Part shown: positions 32,266-36,076 of the stretch, piece after piece | Position numbering within the stretch: the stretch's first letter is position 1 | How the letters are laid out: each line of letters starts with the position of its first letter | NCBI GenBank assembly: GCA_012520615.1 | Contig: JAAYNX010000240.1 | Coordinates: 1 to 36,076, forward strand | Source: Clostridiaceae bacterium | GTDB taxonomy: Bacteria > Bacillota > Clostridia > DSM-8532 | DNA length: 36,076 nt | Direction: 5' to 3' | The notes under the pieces: model-generated | Told to the model about the DNA's origin: nothing | Databases searched by the model: none | Seen by the model: only the letters and a program-made list of their open reading frames with translations | Program-made: the position numbers and the translations under genes

Positions 32266-35200
32266 CTATATTTCATCATCATCTTCAATATCGTCTTTAC
32301 CCAGGCCGAGCATATCTCCTACAAGGTCCTCGTTAAGCTCTGTGCCTTCCGAGATATCACCGATATCGAGAGAATCAATTTCAAATTCTTCGTCAATGAC
32401 ATTTTGTCCTTCTTCATCTTCAAGATCAATATAGGACATATTTTCATCTTCGCGGCCTTCGATATTGACGTCGAGTTCTTCCATATCATCATAGACCGAC
32501 TCTTTTATTTCGATCTCTTCACGTCGATCACTGAAGACCTTAACATCCAAGGCAAGGCTCTGGAGTTCCTTCATAAGAACCTTGAATGATTCCGGGATGC
32601 CTGGTTCGGGCACATTTTCGCCCTTTACAATTGCCTCATAGGTTTTAACACGGCCTACCACGTCATCGGATTTAACCGTCAGGACTTCTTGAAGAGAATA
32701 TGCTGCGCCATAGGCTGCAAGAGCCCAAACTTCCATTTCTCCAAAACGCTGACCGCCGAACTGGGCTTTTCCTCCCAAAGGCTGTTGTGTTACCAATGAG
32801 TAAGGTCCTGTTGAACGGGCATGAATCTTGTCATCAACCAAGTGAGCAAGCTTAAGATAATACATATACCCGACTGTAACGCGGTTTTCAAATGGCTCAC
32901 CGGTTCTGCCGTCATATAAAACGGTCTTGCCGTCTTCTGGAAGCCCTGCTTTTCTTAGAGTTTCAAAGATATCTTCTTCCCTTGCTCCGTCAAATACCGG
33001 AGAAGCAATCTTCCAACCAAGAACCTTAGCGGCATAGCCCAAATGCACCTCCAGCACCTGCCCGATATTCATACGGGAAGGAACACCCAGAGGATTTAAA
33101 ACTATCTGCAAAGGAGTACCATCTGGTAAGAACGGCATGTCCTCTATAGGTAGAATTCTTGAAATAACACCTTTATTACCATGGCGTCCTGCCATTTTAT
33201 CCCCTACTGAAATTTTTCTCTTTTGGGCAATATAAACACGTACAAGCATGTTTACACCAGGGGGCAACTCATCGCCGTTTTCCCTTGTAAACACCTTAAC
33301 ATCAACAACAATACCTGACTCACCATGTGGAACTCTCAATGATGTATCACGGACTTCACGGGCTTTTTCGCCGAATATTGCACGAAGCAGTCTTTCTTCG
33401 GCAGTAAGCTCGGTTTCTCCTTTAGGTGTGACCTTACCTACAAGAATATCACCGGAGCGTACCTCAGCACCGATTCTGATAATTCCGCGCTCATCAAGAT
33501 CCTTCAAAGAGTCCTCACCAACATTTGGAATATCACGGGTGATTTCTTCAGGCCCTAATTTTGTGTCACGGGATTCGGATTCGTATTCCTCAATATGAAT
33601 TGAGGTGTATACATCATCACGAACAAGCTCTTCGGATATCAAAATAGCATCCTCATAGTTATAACCCTCCCAGGTCATAAAGCCTATAAGAACATTCTTA
33701 CCAAGAGCGATTTCACCGTTATCGGTAGATGGACCGTCTGCTAAAATATCACCGGCTTCAACCTTTTCACCTTTTTTAACAATAGGTCTTTGGTTGATGC
33801 AGGTACCCTGATTGGAGCGTTTATACTTTAACAACTTGTAATGGTCTTTCTGTCCTTTACTTGTTTTAACTATTATTTCACTAGCCGTAACCTTTTCAAC
33901 CTCACCAGCGTTATTTGCAACAATACAAACGCCGGAGTCCTTGGCGGCACGGTATTCTATACCGGTACCTACTATCGGAGCCTGAGGCTTAATAAGAGGT
34001 ACAGCTTGACGCTGCATGTTAGAACCCATCAAAGCACGGTTGGCATCATCATTCTCAAGGAACGGAATCATGGCAGTAGCTACTGATACCAACTGTTTCG
34101 GGGAAACATCCATGTAGTCTACTTTGTTTTTATCTACTTCGAGAATTTGATCAAGGAAACGGCATCCTACACGCTTGCTTATGAAATATCCGTTTTCATC
34201 CAAAGGCTCGTTAGCCTCTGCTACCATATAGATATCTTCAACATCAGCAGTCATATACTCGGTTATATCTGTAACACGACCCTTTTCCTTGTCAACCTTA
34301 CGATAAGGAGCTTCAATAAACCCATAATCATTAATTCGGGCATAAGTGCTTAATGACCCTATCAATCCGATGTTAGGTCCTTCAGGAGTCTCAATGGGGC
34401 ACATACGTCCATAATGGGAATGGTGAACGTCACGAACCTCAAAGCTTGCACGGTCACGGGAAAGACCTCCAGGCCCCAACGCGCTTAAACGACGCTTATG
34501 GGTAAGCTCTGCCAATGGGTTTGTCTGATCCATAAACTGTGATAACTGGCTGGACCCAAAGAACTCTTTGATAGCCGCCGCTACCGGGCGTATGTTAATT
34601 AAGGCCTGCGGAGTAACTGCATCAATATCCTGAATGGTCATTCTTTCTCTAACCACTCTTTCCATACGGGCAAGCCCGATACGGAACTGATTCTGAAGAA
34701 GCTCCCCTACTGAACGAAGACGACGGTTGCCCAAATGGTCAATATCATCTATATGTCCAATGCCATGATCTAGATTTAATATATAATTGACTGTTGCTAC
34801 GATGTCTTCTTTTGTGATGTTCTTAGGCATTAAAGCATCAAGGTTCTCCTTAAGAGATGCAATGAGCTGAGCTTCCTTGGCTCCTTTGTTAGCATCAAGA
34901 ATCGCTTTAAGTACATCATAACGTACCATTTCATTGATTTCGGCCAAAGCAGGATCAAAGGAAATATATTCCTTAATATCAACCGTTAGATTACCTATAA
35001 CTTTTACAGCCTTGCCATCTACATCAATAAATACTGTATTGATACCGGAATTCTGGATTTTCCAAGCCATAGCCTCATTTATCTCTTCTCCGGCCTTAAC
35101 AATAACTTTTTTGTTATTTATGTCTTTAATATCCTCGGCTGCGATCTGATTCCTAATGCGATTGGCAAGAGACAGCTTTTTATTAAACTTATATCGCCCT

Positions 35201-36012
35201 ACGTTGGACAGATCATATCGTTTAGGATCAAAGAACAGGTTGTTAATTAAAGTATTGGCACTTTCCTCGGTAGGAGGCTCGCCTGGACGCAAACGCTTGT
35301 ATACTTCAAATAAGCCGTCTTCTCTGCTCTTAGTACCATCTTTATTATCTATGGTATGCTGAAGCTTTACCTCTTCTCCCAATAAATCACGCAACTCAGC
35401 ATCAGTGCCAAATCCTAATGCACGCAAAAACTGTGTAATAGGAAGTTTTCTTGTTCTATCTATTCGAACATAAATAATCCCTGCAGAGTCAGTTTCATAT
35501 TCAAGCCAAGCGCCTCTGTAAGGAATTACAGTATTAGAAAAAAGATTATTACCGTTTTTGTCCTTCTCCTTTGCGTAATACACGCCGGGAGAACGAACCA
35601 GCTGGCTTACAATGACACGTTCTGCACCGTTAATAACAAAGGTACCAGTATCAGTCATCAGCGGAAAATCTCCCATAAAGATTTCCTGCTCCTTAACTTC
35701 ACCGGTTTCCTTGTTTATAAGGCGAACCTTCACCTTTAATGGTGCGGAGTAAGTTGTGTCTCTTTCCTTACACTCTTCTACCGAATACTTGATGTTTTCT
35801 GTCTCAAGAGTATAACCGATGAATTCCATAATCAGGTTACCGGTGTAATCAGTAATAGGAGATACATCTCTTAATACTTCTTTTAAACCCTCTTTCAGAA
35901 ACTGATTGTAAGAGTTCTTTTGAATCTCAATCAGGTTTGGCATATCAAGTACTTCGTTGATGCGGGCAAAGCTCATCCTTTTTGTTTTGCCCATTTGGAC
36001 TTCATGAACCAT
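32266..36012 (-). CDS. rpoB: DNA-directed RNA polymerase subunit beta
   Basis: This is RNA polymerase subunit beta, 1248 residues, complete. The rifampicin-binding cluster at 487-515 has the sensitive-type residues (Asp495, His505, Ser510). The residue after DRA in the following [12 protein letters not shown] is serine where most bacteria have glycine. The last 90 or so residues form a strongly acidic tail ending DDIEDDDEI. The start ATG follows GAGGTGAT. The promoter and leader lie beyond the window; 36013-36076 shows only the ribosome binding site. Confidence 0.97.
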   Translation of the reverse strand: MVHEVQMGKTKRMSFARINEVLDMPNLIEIQKNSYNQFLKEGLKEVLRDVSPITDYTGNLIMEFIGYTLETENIKYSVEECKERDTTYSAPLKVKVRLINKETGEVKEQEIFMGDFPLMTDTGTFVINGAERVIVSQLVRSPGVYYAKEKDKNGNNLFSNTVIPYRGAWLEYETDSAGIIYVRIDRTRKLPITQFLRALGFGTDAELRDLLGEEVKLQHTIDNKDGTKSREDGLFEVYKRLRPGEPPTEESANTLINNLFFDPKRYDLSNVGRYKFNKKLSLANRIRNQIAAEDIKDINNKKVIVKAGEEINEAMAWKIQNSGINTVFIDVDGKAVKVIGNLTVDIKEYISFDPALAEINEMVRYDVLKAILDANKGAKEAQLIASLKENLDALMPKNITKEDIVATVNYILNLDHGIGHIDDIDHLGNRRLRSVGELLQNQFRIGLARMERVVRERMTIQDIDAVTPQALINIRPVAAAIKEFFGSSQLSQFMDQTNPLAELTHKRRLSALGPGGLSRDRASFEVRDVHHSHYGRMCPIETPEGPNIGLIGSLSTYARINDYGFIEAPYRKVDKEKGRVTDITEYMTADVEDIYMVAEANEPLDENGYFISKRVGCRFLDQILEVDKNKVDYMDVSPKQLVSVATAMIPFLENDDANRALMGSNMQRQAVPLIKPQAPIVGTGIEYRAAKDSGVCIVANNAGEVEKVTASEIIVKTSKGQKDHYKLLKYKRSNQGTCINQRPIVKKGEKVEAGDILADGPSTDNGEIALGKNVLIGFMTWEGYNYEDAILISEELVRDDVYTSIHIEEYESESRDTKLGPEEITRDIPNVGEDSLKDLDERGIIRIGAEVRSGDILVGKVTPKGETELTAEERLLRAIFGEKAREVRDTSLRVPHGESGIVVDVKVFTRENGDELPPGVNMLVRVYIAQKRKISVGDKMAGRHGNKGVISRILPIEDMPFLPDGTPLQIVLNPLGVPSRMNIGQVLEVHLGYAAKVLGWKIASPVFDGAREEDIFETLRKAGLPEDGKTVLYDGRTGEPFENRVTVGYMYYLKLAHLVDDKIHARSTGPYSLVTQQPLGGKAQFGGQRFGEMEVWALAAYGAAYSLQEVLTVKSDDVVGRVKTYEAIVKGENVPEPGIPESFKVLMKELQSLALDVKVFSDRREEIEIKESVYDDMEELDVNIEGREDENMSYIDLEDEEGQNVIDEEFEIDSLDIGDISEGTELNEDLVGDMLGLGKDDIEDDDEI

Positions 36013-36076
36013 TAATAATCACCTCGTATGAACTGCATATTTTGGTGGAAAAGACATAAAAATATAGAAGGGGGAA

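Overview
The window is low-GC DNA from an anaerobic Firmicute, most likely class Clostridia (Lachnospirales/Oscillospirales-like). The grounds are the AT-rich composition, strong AGGAGG-type ribosome binding sites, GTG and TTG starts, an rpoB with a long acidic tail, a clostridial GerMN lipoprotein and SEC-C protein, and a divergent clostridial Tad/Flp-like locus. There are no rRNAs, CRISPR arrays, insertion sequences or phage genes. This is chromosomal core sequence carrying one large accessory surface/secretion locus. Where the ribosome binding site decided it, I moved CDS starts inward from the longest open frame and say so in the entry.

Layout. 1-70 is the signal-peptide start of a secreted protein leaving the window on the minus strand. 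323-2263 holds a diacylglycerol-kinase-like lipid kinase, convergent with cysQ and a DUF3343 gene. 2336-2533 is a complete tRNA-Arg(CCU) unit with promoter and terminator. 2576-10014 is a long minus-strand run read GerMN lipoprotein > ddl > DUF1934 > argS > SEC-C protein > ABC ATPase > ABC permease > GNAT. 10209-10424 is a tiny HTH protein. 10712-11599 is a thioredoxin-reductase-like flavoenzyme that has lost its NADPH motifs, divergent from a lactate-permease-family transporter at 11873-13471.

13552-23806 is the centre of interest: ten minus-strand genes, tightly packed, behind one good promoter. They encode a Ser/Thr kinase fused to a degenerate CpaE/MinD-like domain, a CpaB-like SAF protein, two more MinD/TadZ-like proteins with abnormal or absent P-loops, a TadA/CpaF-type secretion ATPase with an N-terminal membrane anchor, a single-chain TadB-TadC fusion, three small bitopic pilin-like proteins, and a membrane-anchored protein ending in an Ada-like four-cysteine module. 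No classical Flp pilin, outer-membrane secretin or TadV peptidase is present, which fits a monoderm, rewired Tad machine under kinase control.

24054-24796 holds hisI and hisE, away from other his genes. A metallophosphoesterase diverges from them. 25675-28120 holds a DUF402 protein and a signal-less ParB-like/BMP fusion, probably a cytoplasmic nucleoside-related pair. A cysteine-rich two-module protein (28259-28621) converges on rpoC across a shared hairpin, and rpoC-rpoB fill the rest of the window.
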